Shown in pieces: positions 30,270 through 39,180 of a stretch of 64,000 bases of DNA. The stretch's first letter is position 1, and each line of letters opens with the position of its first letter. Location of the stretch: NCBI RefSeq assembly GCF_000002875.2, contig NC_009420.2, positions 866,001 to 930,000 on the forward strand, in the 5' to 3' direction. The position numbers and the translations under genes are program-made. Below the pieces are notes generated by a model. The model was given only the letters and a program-made list of their open reading frames with translations, did no database searches and was not told where the DNA came from. The DNA comes from Leishmania infantum JPCM5. Lineage: Eukaryota > Euglenozoa > Kinetoplastea > Trypanosomatida > Trypanosomatidae.

Positions 30270-31259
30270 ATGAGCGTGGCACCAAAAGCGCCGATGCCAG
30301 CGATTTCATCGGTTGCCGCCGCGTCTGCTGCCCACAAAACTGCTCAGCAGGCCGTGGGCCCTCTCAAGGGCACTGTCGCCCTCAGGCGCCTCGTGGACAT
30401 GCTTTTGTTTGTCGGGCCAAGCGGCTCTGGCAAGTCTACGGTGATTCGCCGGCTGCAGCGGGACTGGCCCACGCTATTTGAGTTCAGCGTGAGCCACACA
30501 ACCCGTTGCCCGCGGCGCGGCGAGGTGCATGGGCAGCACTACTACTTTGTCACCATGGAGGAGTTCCAGCAGCTGGTCGACGCGGGTCACATGATTGAAT
30601 ACTCGCGGCTCTGCATGCCCGAAACGTCGTCGTCGACGCCTCCGCTGAGCAAGCCAGTCGGCAACCTCTACGGGACTAGCAAGAAAGCCCTGCACACGGT
30701 GCTCGCGCGCAATCGCGTCGTGCTAATGGACACTGATCTGCTCGGCGCCATCAACATTCGGCGTTACTGCTCTCGTGAGGTGGTGAGCACGAGGCCGGTG
30801 ACCGTTTCGCAAGCGCAGCGCAGTATCGCGCAGCGCGACGATGACGCCGCTCCGGCCGCGCAGACCCTGCTAACCCTCTCAACGCCTCGGCATGCATCCG
30901 TCTCTCTGGAGAACGAGCACGCCGCGGACCCCACGACTGCGAATCCATCCAAGGATTCGATGTTGCCGTCGTCCCCTTTCTATGCCGCACCCGTGGTCAC
31001 ACGCACGCTGCGCTGCATGATCATTTTCATCGCGCCACCTAGCATGCAGGTGCTGGAGCAGCGGCTGCGGGAACGAAAGACCGAAACAGAAGCTTCGATC
31101 CAGCTGCGCATGAAGGTGAATCGGCAGTGGATGCAGTGGGCCAAGGAGAATCAGTCGTTCTTTGACCACTACATCGTGAACGACAACCTTGATCTCTGCT
31201 ACGCCAAGGTGAGGGAGATTGTGCGGGCAGAGGTGCTCATGGTGGACAGCACTCTGTGA
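30270..31259 (+). CDS. Guanylate kinase with internal insertion
   Basis: Starting at the first in-frame ATG (MSVAPKAPMPA) the protein has 329 residues, against the usual 190-210. P-loop VGPSGSGKST at residues 48-57; GMP-binding segment SVSHTTRCPRRGEVHGQHYYF (TTR-x-PRxGE consensus), IEYSR and NLYGTSKKAL; then VLMDTDLLGAINIRR, the usual 'L-D-I-D-x-x-G' strand. About 80 residues rich in Ala, Thr, Ser and Pro are inserted between that helix and the next strand, MIIFIAPPSMQVLEQRLRER. The C-terminus, FFDHYIVNDNLDLCYAKVREIV, is canonical. Converts GMP to GDP with ATP in purine salvage, on which Leishmania depends entirely. The 45-residue N-terminal extension (Ala/Ser-rich) could be a leader or simply variable; no clear targeting signal is seen. 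Confidence 0.9.
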   Translation: MSVAPKAPMPAISSVAAASAAHKTAQQAVGPLKGTVALRRLVDMLLFVGPSGSGKSTVIRRLQRDWPTLFEFSVSHTTRCPRRGEVHGQHYYFVTMEEFQQLVDAGHMIEYSRLCMPETSSSTPPLSKPVGNLYGTSKKALHTVLARNRVVLMDTDLLGAINIRRYCSREVVSTRPVTVSQAQRSIAQRDDDAAPAAQTLLTLSTPRHASVSLENEHAADPTTANPSKDSMLPSSPFYAAPVVTRTLRCMIIFIAPPSMQVLEQRLRERKTETEASIQLRMKVNRQWMQWAKENQSFFDHYIVNDNLDLCYAKVREIVRAEVLMVDSTL

Positions 31260-32605
31260 AGAGGGGGTTGGGGCCAATGAGCAGCGGAGAGGAGGGGAGG
31301 TGCGATGCGAATCGGCTGGTTTGGGGGTGGGGTAGTGACGTTGCACACATCGAGAGGAGAGAAACGAGGAGAGCCGCACCGGGACGAGGCGCGGTGTGGG
31401 TCTCTTTTTTGTTTTGCCTTTTGCTGCTTTCTTCGGTTTGTGCTGCGCTGTGCTCGAAACAGACAATGTTTTGTTCGCTTGGTGCTGCTGCTGCTGCTGC
31501 TGCTGCTGTCGCTGTCGCTGCTGGGACGTGGCCTACGAGCAAGGTTGAGCGCCGGTGTTGTTTTGGTTTGTTTTGATGTCTCCCCTTTCAGTTTTTTTTT
31601 GTGTTGCCCTTGTACGTGTATGCGCCTTTCCTCTACCTACTCACCTTGTATTGCTGTTCTGTGACTGTGTCTGACCGTGTTTGCGCCGCCCCCTCACCGT
31701 CCACATCAGTCCCCTTCTCATGTCTCTTGAGATAGCGAGGAATGCGACGTACGTTCTTGCCTCTCGCCTTTTTCTTCTGAGTTCTTGGCTTCTGTGCGTG
31801 TGTGGTGTTTTCTTGTTGTTTTCCGTGAACTTGAAGGCACGCTAGGCTTCTGCGTACATCGCACCAGCAACGGTGTTACGCGCACCCTCACTTTCTCCCT
31901 CCCGTCTCCCCCATTATGATGTCGATCTTGCAAGCAAACGCAGAAGAAGCGGGTGTTGCGGGCAGTGTGAACGCGTTGGTCTTGCGCATGGAAAACCGAG
32001 CTGTCGCTGAACTCGTCTTGTGTGTGTGCGTCCGTCTTTCAGCGTGCGTCTTAGCGCTCTCTACGTTTTCTTCTTTTTGTGGATGTCTGCACCTCATTTT
32101 TTCTGTGACGTCCAAGCGTGTTCGAGGCTTTTGCGTGAGCAGATGTGCCGAATCACGAGGCAGCGAGAGTGGAGAGAAAATATTAAAAAAAAACACATGA
32201 GGGTTAGTTGAAACGACGTGACGGCGAATGGGCAGCTCGCCTGCGCTGTCGACGTGCGTCTTCAGGGTTCAAAGGCACATACCTGTGAGCCAGTGATTTC
32301 TCATCTGTCAAGCCGCGTTCTCCGATAACCGCGCCCCACCTACACAGTCGATTACTCCGGCGTTATGGCCCTGCGCTGCTTCTTGCTGGCTCTTCGGGCA
32401 CTCGACCGCCTCCTCCCCCTACCCACCCCCTGCATCTATCGCCTCGTTGCCTGTATACCCGCCCAAACAAAAAAAACGGGCGCATCGTCGCTCTCCATGG
32501 GCTTGCGCTCAGAGTCGATCGCTTTTATTGCTTTATCTTTTTGTTTTCGCTTCTCTTTCTCGCCTTCCCCCCCCCCCACACACACACGCCGTTGTTTTCT
32601 TCACA
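31260..32605. other. Intergenic region
   Basis: No gene supported. Contains a (TGC)n repeat at 31483-31508 and C/T-rich sequence up to the next start; the last pyrimidine tract (about 32555-32578) is followed by a short CA run. Confidence 0.5.
31483..31508. repeat. TGC trinucleotide repeat
   Basis: Eight TGC units in the guanylate kinase 3' flank, followed by interrupted TGTCGC units. Confidence 0.9.
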
Positions 32606-33991
32606 ATGGCGGAGGCGAAGGTGGTGAAGGACCTGGCGGAGGTGTGCGCGCGTGGTGAAGAGACCTATAGCGTATGGACAACTGCGAAAGCTCTCGTGCA
32701 ACGCCGCTACCTTTCGGCCAAGGCGCAGGGCACATTCGAGGACTGCGGCAAACTGCTTGTTTCTCTGACGCAGGTGCTGCGGACGTACCTCCGCATCGAT
32801 CTGGCACAGGAGCTGCTCCGTGACATGCTCTTCCAAGTAATGGAGCGCTTCTCTGCAAAGCAGGCGGCAGGCGCCACAGCGGCCATTGTAAAGGACGGCG
32901 GCGCGCCTCATTCCTCATTTGACCTAGCTGCCGCTAACTTTTTGCAGCATGTGTTCGACACACTCCTCTCCGCGACCACGCGCACCTACACGCTGATGGG
33001 ACCCATGCCGCTCGTTGTAGAATGGAACAGGGATGCAGACAGTGGAGGCGTGGATGCCGTTGTGGCGCAGTCGAAGCACGCCGCGTCATGGGCCGAGGAT
33101 GTAGTTCTCGAGTTTGCCGCTCGCGCGGCGGACTTTCTTTCACAGCGTCTCCAGAGCGCTGATGTATTGTCTCGTTGGGCACAGAATCTGTTTGTGTCGT
33201 ACGAGCAGCTACTTGCTCTCCGTCTGGCACTCCCGTCATCGCCACCCTCCACGCCGCAAGACGGCAAAGCTGCCTCGACTGCTGCCCCCTCACCGTCGGT
33301 GCCCGTCCCGACGCTGGCTGCGCAGCTGCTTCGTATGAGCATCTTCAGTCGCGCCAGCAGAACTGGGAAAGAGTCTTCAGACAGCCCCAGCGCAGCAACG
33401 ACACCACTGACCGCCGCCGTGCACTGGCTCACCCATTTCGCTCGTGAGCCGAACGCGGTCAATCACCTCTTCGCCCAGTACGTGTACTTTGACATTCTTG
33501 GCCGAGGCCAGCAGAGGAGCTCTACGACTAACACTGCACCGGGCAACAGTGGCGCCCCCGCGAAGATGCCGCTTGAGCGCGTGAATGCGGCACTGGAGGA
33601 GAGGTGCGCGCTGACTCGTCGGGAGGCGATCTATATGGCACGCGCTGCAGTGGAGGCGTACTGGCAAGCGTTTCCGCTTGTGCTGAAGCAGACCTCTTCG
33701 GCCAGCTCGCGGCTGCTGTCCAGCTGCGTGGAAGAGAGCGGCAAAGAGGACGCAAACGTCGACCCCCAATACGTGCACCTCTACCGTTGGACGTGGTTCC
33801 TCGACTCGCTCACGCTCACCTTCGCGTACAGCGGAAGCGCGAGTGCGGGTGCAAATGAGGACGCGGCGGCGCAGCAGCGGGAGAGGCAGAAGCACGTGTG
33901 CGCGCAGCTGCTGGAGACATACGCTGACGTTGCCGCTGAGCTCCCAGGGTTAAAGTGGAAAGAGTTGATTGCTGCCTACATTGGCCCATGA
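32606..33991 (+). CDS. Helical protein, possible Get4 (TRC35/DUF410) homologue
   Basis: A 461-residue all-alpha protein beginning MAEAKVVKDLAEVC at the first in-frame ATG. The N-terminal pattern, G-x-x-TY ... A ... RRYLSAKAQGTF ... DLAQELL, follows the spacing of the first TPR-like repeats of Get4 (GDYYEAHQMY..RY...A..DL..L). The C-terminal part, REAIYMARAAVEAYW, then RWTWFLDSLTLTF and QLLETYADVAAELPGLKWKE followed by LIAAYIG, resembles the Get4 end (LLNFI.FLL ... VLCEQY.P.L...P.Y.EYLDRIGQLFFG). Two Ser/Thr/Pro-rich loops (about 210-240 and 345-365) make it longer than typical Get4 (about 320). Get4 with Get5 hands tail-anchored proteins to Get3 for ER insertion. The similarity is weak and pattern-based, so the assignment is tentative; the gene itself is solid. 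Confidence 0.8.
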   Translation: MAEAKVVKDLAEVCARGEETYSVWTTAKALVQRRYLSAKAQGTFEDCGKLLVSLTQVLRTYLRIDLAQELLRDMLFQVMERFSAKQAAGATAAIVKDGGAPHSSFDLAAANFLQHVFDTLLSATTRTYTLMGPMPLVVEWNRDADSGGVDAVVAQSKHAASWAEDVVLEFAARAADFLSQRLQSADVLSRWAQNLFVSYEQLLALRLALPSSPPSTPQDGKAASTAAPSPSVPVPTLAAQLLRMSIFSRASRTGKESSDSPSAATTPLTAAVHWLTHFAREPNAVNHLFAQYVYFDILGRGQQRSSTTNTAPGNSGAPAKMPLERVNAALEERCALTRREAIYMARAAVEAYWQAFPLVLKQTSSASSRLLSSCVEESGKEDANVDPQYVHLYRWTWFLDSLTLTFAYSGSASAGANEDAAAQQRERQKHVCAQLLETYADVAAELPGLKWKELIAAYIGP

Positions 33992-35073
33992 AAAAGGCGG
34001 TTTGGGCCTAGGGAAGGTGGCCTGCAAGAGATTGAGCGCAGCAGCAGTGGTTGATGCGACGCGGGGTCTTCAGCGTTGCGATTCGCTTCTCCGCCATCTG
34101 CCTCCTTTCGCGTTTATTCTGCTGTACTTCACTTCACCTGTAAGAGGGTGCCCTTCCACGAGCATCTGGTGCGCTTTTTTGTTTCATTTTCGAAACTGAG
34201 CCGCTGCTGCTCTCTGTGGGTGTTATCAGCCTCCTGCCTCTTTTTGTTTTGTTCATATTGTCCGCGACGTTTCCTTCGTGCGGGCATTCAAACACGTATT
34301 CTAACCCTTTCCTCTCGATGCGCAGGGGTGTGCGTTTCTTCACCTCTGCGCTTCCTACTTTGTAGCGTAACGTGGCGCGTTCCCTTTCTGTTGCCTTTCT
34401 TCTTCGTTTCCCTTTGCCATTTTTTTAGCGCCTGGCGGCATCACCTCTCCTCTGGTCCCGCGCACGCACACGCTCATCGCATGCGATGTGCTCACCTGCT
34501 TCGTCGCTGTTGCTATGAAGCACCATAATGGGGCTTTTCCTGTCACTCTTCTTACGTGTCGACTCCGCCCCTCACAAAGCGCCATCCGCGAAACGCTCTG
34601 TGCCGAGGCGGCCCCCCCCCTCCCACCCTTCCCTCTCCCACTCCCGACCGACTTACCTCGAGCGCGTCTTACGCCACCCCCACCCCTTTCGTTCTCCCTT
34701 TGGGGGTAGTGCAGACCTCGTTGGGCATGCGAGCACAACTGGCCTTTGCTCTCCTCCCTTCCTCCTTCTCTCTACGCACTTGAGCCGCGCTGCGGAAGCT
34801 AACAGCGCGCACCGGAGAACAATACGCTCACGTCACCTCCCGATCCTCCGACGCCCGCCTAGGGCGCTTCCACTTTCGCGCGGCGTACGTGTGTGCATAT
34901 ATATATATGTGTGTGTGTGTACGTGCACGAGGTTTCTCCAGAAGACCCCTAATTGACATCTGTGCACCTCATTCCCGACAACGTGCACACGGAGAGTGCA
35001 GTGGGATTCGCTCGTAGGCAATCCAGCACACTGACTCTCTCACCCATCGCGTGTGTCTTCACCGGCGCCCGCG
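33992..35073. other. Intergenic region
   Basis: No gene supported. C/T-rich runs lie at 34610-34660 and 34745-34780, and an (AT)n/(GT)n microsatellite at about 34897-34920. Candidate acceptor for BBS4 is the AG at 34940-34941 (GGTTTCTCCAG), about 130 nt before the ATG. Confidence 0.5.
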
Positions 35074-36561
35074 ATGCAAACGATTGGAGGCCGCGTGCCG
35101 GATGTGGCGCCGTTATCTGAGATGGGAAGCAGCGGAAATGGCCTCGGCACCGAGCTGGGTGCAACAGTCGCTTCGCCCCACCGCGCCAGCAGCGCCAGCG
35201 CCGCTTCCACAGCCGCAAATGCGCAGCAGAAGCTTGTGCAGGAGTTGCAGGCGATTCGCGAAAGACGTAACTGGCTCATCCACCTACTTTACGTCCGACA
35301 GGAGTACAGCAACTGCTTGCAGGTAATCGAGGCACAGCTTCGCGAGACGGGGGGCACGTGCGAGTACGCCCTGTACGTGAAGGGGTTACTAAAACGTCTG
35401 GAGGGCTCTCTCTCCGAGTCGTTGGAGCTGCTGCAGACCGCCGTGATTATCAGCCCAGAGAACGCGGCGACCCGCACACAGCTCGGGCGTGCGCTGCACC
35501 TCCTTGGCCGCCACGAGGAGGCCATTCAAGCATTTCAGGAGGCAGCGAGCATTCGCGTCGTGAAGGGCCTCGGCGCGGACTGGGAGATCGAGTACTACAT
35601 CGGTCTCTGCCACCTGCACCGACGCCACTACCGTCGCGCCATGGATGCCTTTCTGCAGTCCATCACAATTCAACGCCACGACTGCGCTTACTTGCAGCTG
35701 GGGAAAGCGGCACTGCTGGCGCATGACTACGCGACTGCGCTTCAGGTGTACGAGGAGGCCGTGACGCTGTCGCCGACAAATCCCGACCTGCTTGCGGTGC
35801 TGGGCCACCTCTACCTTCAGCAAGGCAACCCCTGCGCTGCCTTCGACTACTTGGGCCGCTGTCTGACCATCTGCCCCACCCACATCGATGCCCTTGTCGC
35901 CGCCTCGAGCATCATCCAAGACAGCGGCGACTACGACGTGGCACTGAGCAAGTACCGGATCGTGGTGGCGCAGCAGCCGGACTCGTCACAGGTGTGGAAC
36001 AACATAGGCGCCTGCTTTATTGGCAAGAAAATGACGTACGCAGCCGTCGCGTGTCTGCGCAAATCCGTCTTCCTCTGCCCGCTTGATTGGATCGGCCACT
36101 ACAACCTGGGCGTCGCGTTTCTAATGATCGGCCGCTACTGCTCTGCTCTGCAGTGCCTGAACGCGGCTGTGCACCTGCATGCTGACCACGCACCGGCCTT
36201 TATGCTGCTCGGTATCTGTCTGGGTGAGATGAAAGATCTGCCGAATGCGTGTCGCGCCTACGAGCACGCCCTCGCGATGCAGGACGACTTCCTTGTGTAT
36301 CTGAACTATGCGGTGACGTTGTACAAGGGCCGCTCCGTGCAAGAAGCGTATACAAAGTTCCGCGTCTTCCGCAGCGTATGGGACCAGCTTACACCCGAGC
36401 AGCGCCGCGAGCAGTCCTCGCTCATTCCTGGAGTCATCCGACAGTTGGAGGACTTGCTGGAGCCGCCCCCGGAGCCGCCGATGTCCACCTCCGACCCTGT
36501 GCCGGAGGAAAGCGCTGCGGCTGCGTTGGCCACGGCACCGAATCCCGAGTCGCTGCCGTAG
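35074..36561 (+). CDS. BBS4: Bardet-Biedl syndrome 4 protein homologue (BBSome subunit)
   Basis: A 495-residue TPR protein. The first in-frame ATG, at 35074, gives MQTIGGRVPDV. After about 50 low-complexity residues it enters the BBS4 core at RRNWLIHLLYVRQEY (near 64), then CEYALYVKGLLKRLEGSLSE, a region closely matching vertebrate BBS4. TPR-type helices run from about 80 to 430, including RHEEAIQAFQEAASI, RHDCAYLQLGKAALL, GDYDVALSKYRIVVAQQP, VWNNIGACFIGKKMTYAAVA and LNYAVTLYKGRSVQEA. The final 50 residues are Pro/Glu/Ala-rich and disordered. BBS4 is a structural subunit of the BBSome, which moves membrane proteins in and out of the flagellum with intraflagellar transport. Location at the basal body and flagellum is inferred. 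The gene appears complete. Confidence 0.95.
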   Translation: MQTIGGRVPDVAPLSEMGSSGNGLGTELGATVASPHRASSASAASTAANAQQKLVQELQAIRERRNWLIHLLYVRQEYSNCLQVIEAQLRETGGTCEYALYVKGLLKRLEGSLSESLELLQTAVIISPENAATRTQLGRALHLLGRHEEAIQAFQEAASIRVVKGLGADWEIEYYIGLCHLHRRHYRRAMDAFLQSITIQRHDCAYLQLGKAALLAHDYATALQVYEEAVTLSPTNPDLLAVLGHLYLQQGNPCAAFDYLGRCLTICPTHIDALVAASSIIQDSGDYDVALSKYRIVVAQQPDSSQVWNNIGACFIGKKMTYAAVACLRKSVFLCPLDWIGHYNLGVAFLMIGRYCSALQCLNAAVHLHADHAPAFMLLGICLGEMKDLPNACRAYEHALAMQDDFLVYLNYAVTLYKGRSVQEAYTKFRVFRSVWDQLTPEQRREQSSLIPGVIRQLEDLLEPPPEPPMSTSDPVPEESAAAALATAPNPESLP

Positions 36562-37526
36562 GAGCAGTCGAAGGCGTGGAGAAGAAGTGCCGTACGCGGT
36601 TGTGCAGCGGCGCATGCCCATTTTTTCTTGCGTTTGGGGGAGAGAGGAAGATAGTCTTTTATGGATGAGATGGCAAGGTTTGGATCCTCATGCATGCAGC
36701 ACAGTCCGGGGTGTCGCCCAGGATGCGCCCACCCCTTTTTCTGCTGTTGCCTCTCAGAGTTTGTTTGTTTTTGCGCTTGCTTCCACTCGGTCTTCCCCAC
36801 CCCCGCTCTCTCGCTGTTATGCCGATGGGCTGCAAAGGGCGAGCAGCACCATCGTTGCTGCCCAACGCGTCTTTCTTGTTTTTCCTCTGCGGATCGGTTC
36901 TTGCTTTCCATTTCGCGGTCGTAGCCGAGTTGAAGGAATATGCGCGTTCAAAAAGACAAAAATAAAAGAGAGAGTACACTTCCTCATACTGTGGTGCCCT
37001 TTATGCAACTGTATGGTGGTGAGAGAAGTGTGTGTGTGGGGGGGGAGGGCGGAAGGAGTGTATCTGCTTCCCCCATGTTTCTCTCCTTTCTCCTTGGCGT
37101 GCGGCTCACGTGTCTTCTGCTGCCCACGCCGCGCAGCCTTCACTCTTAATGTCACCGCCCCTTTCCGCTGACGACCACTCCCTTCTTCCCTTCGAGTATC
37201 CCACCTCGCACACATTGTGCATCACGCGCGCGCTCTCTCTCCAGAACACACACACACACACGCACACACGTGCCCCCTTCTTTCAAGCACACGTATCATG
37301 TGCACCCGCTCCCTTCATCTACGCGGGGCGTGAAAAAGGAAAGCGGTGCCGAATGAATTGTCCTAGAAACAGAGGGAAGTAAAGCTGAAGATAAAGATAC
37401 ATACATATGGGTATATGTATGTATAGATGTGTGTGTGTGTGTGAGCAAGGGGGCGCCTGTATTACTCTTGCTGCTCTGCATATCTCTTCTCTCATGACAA
37501 GAAACACCTCTGCATAGTATTCGAGA

Positions 37527-38019
37527 CCAGTGCCCTCACTCTGTGTGGGGAAGCCAAGCAGCCCCCCTCCCCTTCTCCTTCTTCTATCCTCTAATAATGC
37601 AGAACCAGCTCTGGTGGCTACAGGGTCGTGCACCTACCTACGTGGGGAGAAGTTCCGATCGATGTATCACTGCTGATGTCGGTGGTCAGGTCGTACATTG
37701 AAGTTGCGTCGGGGCGAGCTGCTACATTCAATACGTCGGTGTCGCCCATGTGATGGGCAGCGTGCCAGCGTGACTCGAGCGTATTCCAAACCCGGGCCTT
37801 TCAGTGCCAGCTGGTGCGGGGAGCCTGCGCCACTCCTGGAGATGCACCAGGTGGCGACCGGCTTACAGGGAGCGGCCGCGAGGCGAGACATGCAAGGAGG
37901 GCGAGTGGGTAGCGTTTGAGGCGCAGGCCGTGCTCAGATGACTGAGTCGGCGCGTTGCTGGAGTGCGTGTGTCTAGCGCTGCTTCGCAGCACGCGATATG
38001 GGGGCCTGTGGCAGCCCGG
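37527..38019. mobile_element. SIDER-like retroposon element, copy 1 (includes perfect 410-bp repeat)
   Basis: Positions 37610-38019 are identical, base for base in my comparison, to 59369-59778 in the same orientation. The 80 nt before the core are also homologous but degenerate (shared blocks CCAG-GCC, CACTCTG, GGGnAGCC, CAGCCCCCC), with an indel of about 23 nt. The element is non-coding, non-pyrimidine-rich, and lies in the 3' region of BBS4, the usual setting of Leishmania SIDER retroposons that modulate mRNA stability. SIDER identity is inferred from location, size and degeneracy; I could not align it to a consensus. Confidence 0.6.
37610..38019. repeat. Perfect 410-bp direct repeat, copy 1
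   Basis: Starts at TCTGGTGGCTACAGGG and ends at TGTGGCAGCCCGG; identical to the copy at 59369-59778, offset 21,759 bp. Identity stops abruptly on the right side. Confidence 0.95.
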
Positions 38020-39156
38020 CGTGCAGCGAAGCACATCTCATGTGGCAGGAGGGGCGCGCTGAGCAACGACAAAGTGCATCGCTTTACTCCTCTTTCCCTC
38101 CCCCTCCCCTCTCTTTCTCCATTACTACTTGAAACGCCCACTTCACATCCACGCACCTTCGCCCGCCATCCACCGCCGTCTGCGGCTTCATCATTTTTGT
38201 GTGTGCTGCGCGTGTTCTGTGGCCCCTTTCTTTCTTCACAATCCCAGTGGCTTCACTATTTTCAGCCTCTCTCTCTCTTTTCACCACCTCCGCTGTCTCT
38301 GGAAACTCGTTGTCACAGGCACACGCATATCACCACTACAACCGCGTCTCCCATTGCCCCAGCCCCACCCCTTTCTTCTCGCCCTCCTCTGCTATCCAGC
38401 AAACACCAGAGACAGGAAAGGTGCCTGTTCGCCCCCCCCTTCCCACAGCCACGCAAGAAGGCCCCTCCCCTACAAAAAAAAATAATAAGGCGAGGCATCA
38501 ACGGAAGAGAGCGAGGCGCACATATATTTGTGCTTATGTGTGTGTCCTTCTCCCCTCTCCCCTTCATATCATCTTCCTTTCGCAGTGGCGGTGTTTTGTT
38601 TTCCTTGTATGTCTTTTTTTTACAATATATTACATCCTTTGTGTTGGTTACATCCATTGTATTCTCAGTGCCTTCGCCGCCCACCGCCGCCGCCGCTGCT
38701 GCCCTACTCCCTCCCATTCATTTTCCGCCTCCCTCTGGGCACTTTGTGTTTCTCCTCTTTTGTTTGTGCTCGCTGTGTGCCCTCTATCGCTCTTCCACTG
38801 GACCCGTTGTGTGCGCGTGTGCTTCTTTCTGCTTTCTCGCTTAGCCCTTCTTCGCTTTCTTTTGTGCTCCCTTCTCCCTCTTCCCCTCTCGCCCTCTCCC
38901 TCTCCCTCTCCCTCCCCCCGTGACTTGCACCATTCTTTTTTGCTGCTGCTGTTGCTGTTTCTTTGTTTTTGGTCTCCTTCCCTTTCCTCTTGAATTCGCT
39001 TCTCTCTTCCAAGTCCCTGTCACTCTGTGTGTGCGTGTGCTACGTTCTTGTACCCGTTTTTCGAACCCTCGTGCCTTGCCTTTTTGTGTATCCTTTTAGG
39101 TGCCGACTTCACTCTCTACCGCCCATCCCCTTCTTCCTGTTCCGCTTCTTTCTCCC

Positions 39157-39158
39157 AG
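39157..39158 (+). promoter_or_regulatory. Probable spliced-leader acceptor AG for the NEK-like kinase
   Basis: Follows a dense C/T tract ending CTTCTTTCTCCCAG, 22 nt before the ATG at 39181. An alternative AG lies at 39098-39099 after TATCCTTTTAG. Confidence 0.5.
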
Positions 39159-39180
39159 GCAGACCCTGTGTGTATCAAAA

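Larger units (their letters stand above)
36562..39180. other. Intergenic region carrying one copy of the 410-bp repeat
   Basis: About 2.6 kb between BBS4 and the kinase. It holds the retroposon-like element at 37527-38019. The rest is pyrimidine-rich, especially 38085-38480 and 38730-39170, with GT/CA microsatellites near 37235-37270 and 37427-37443. Acceptor candidates for the kinase are the AGs at 39098-39099 and 39157-39158. Confidence 0.6.

Noticed and set aside
32200..32212. A GGGTTAG telomere-like motif.
   Set aside because: Occurs once only, with no tandem array.
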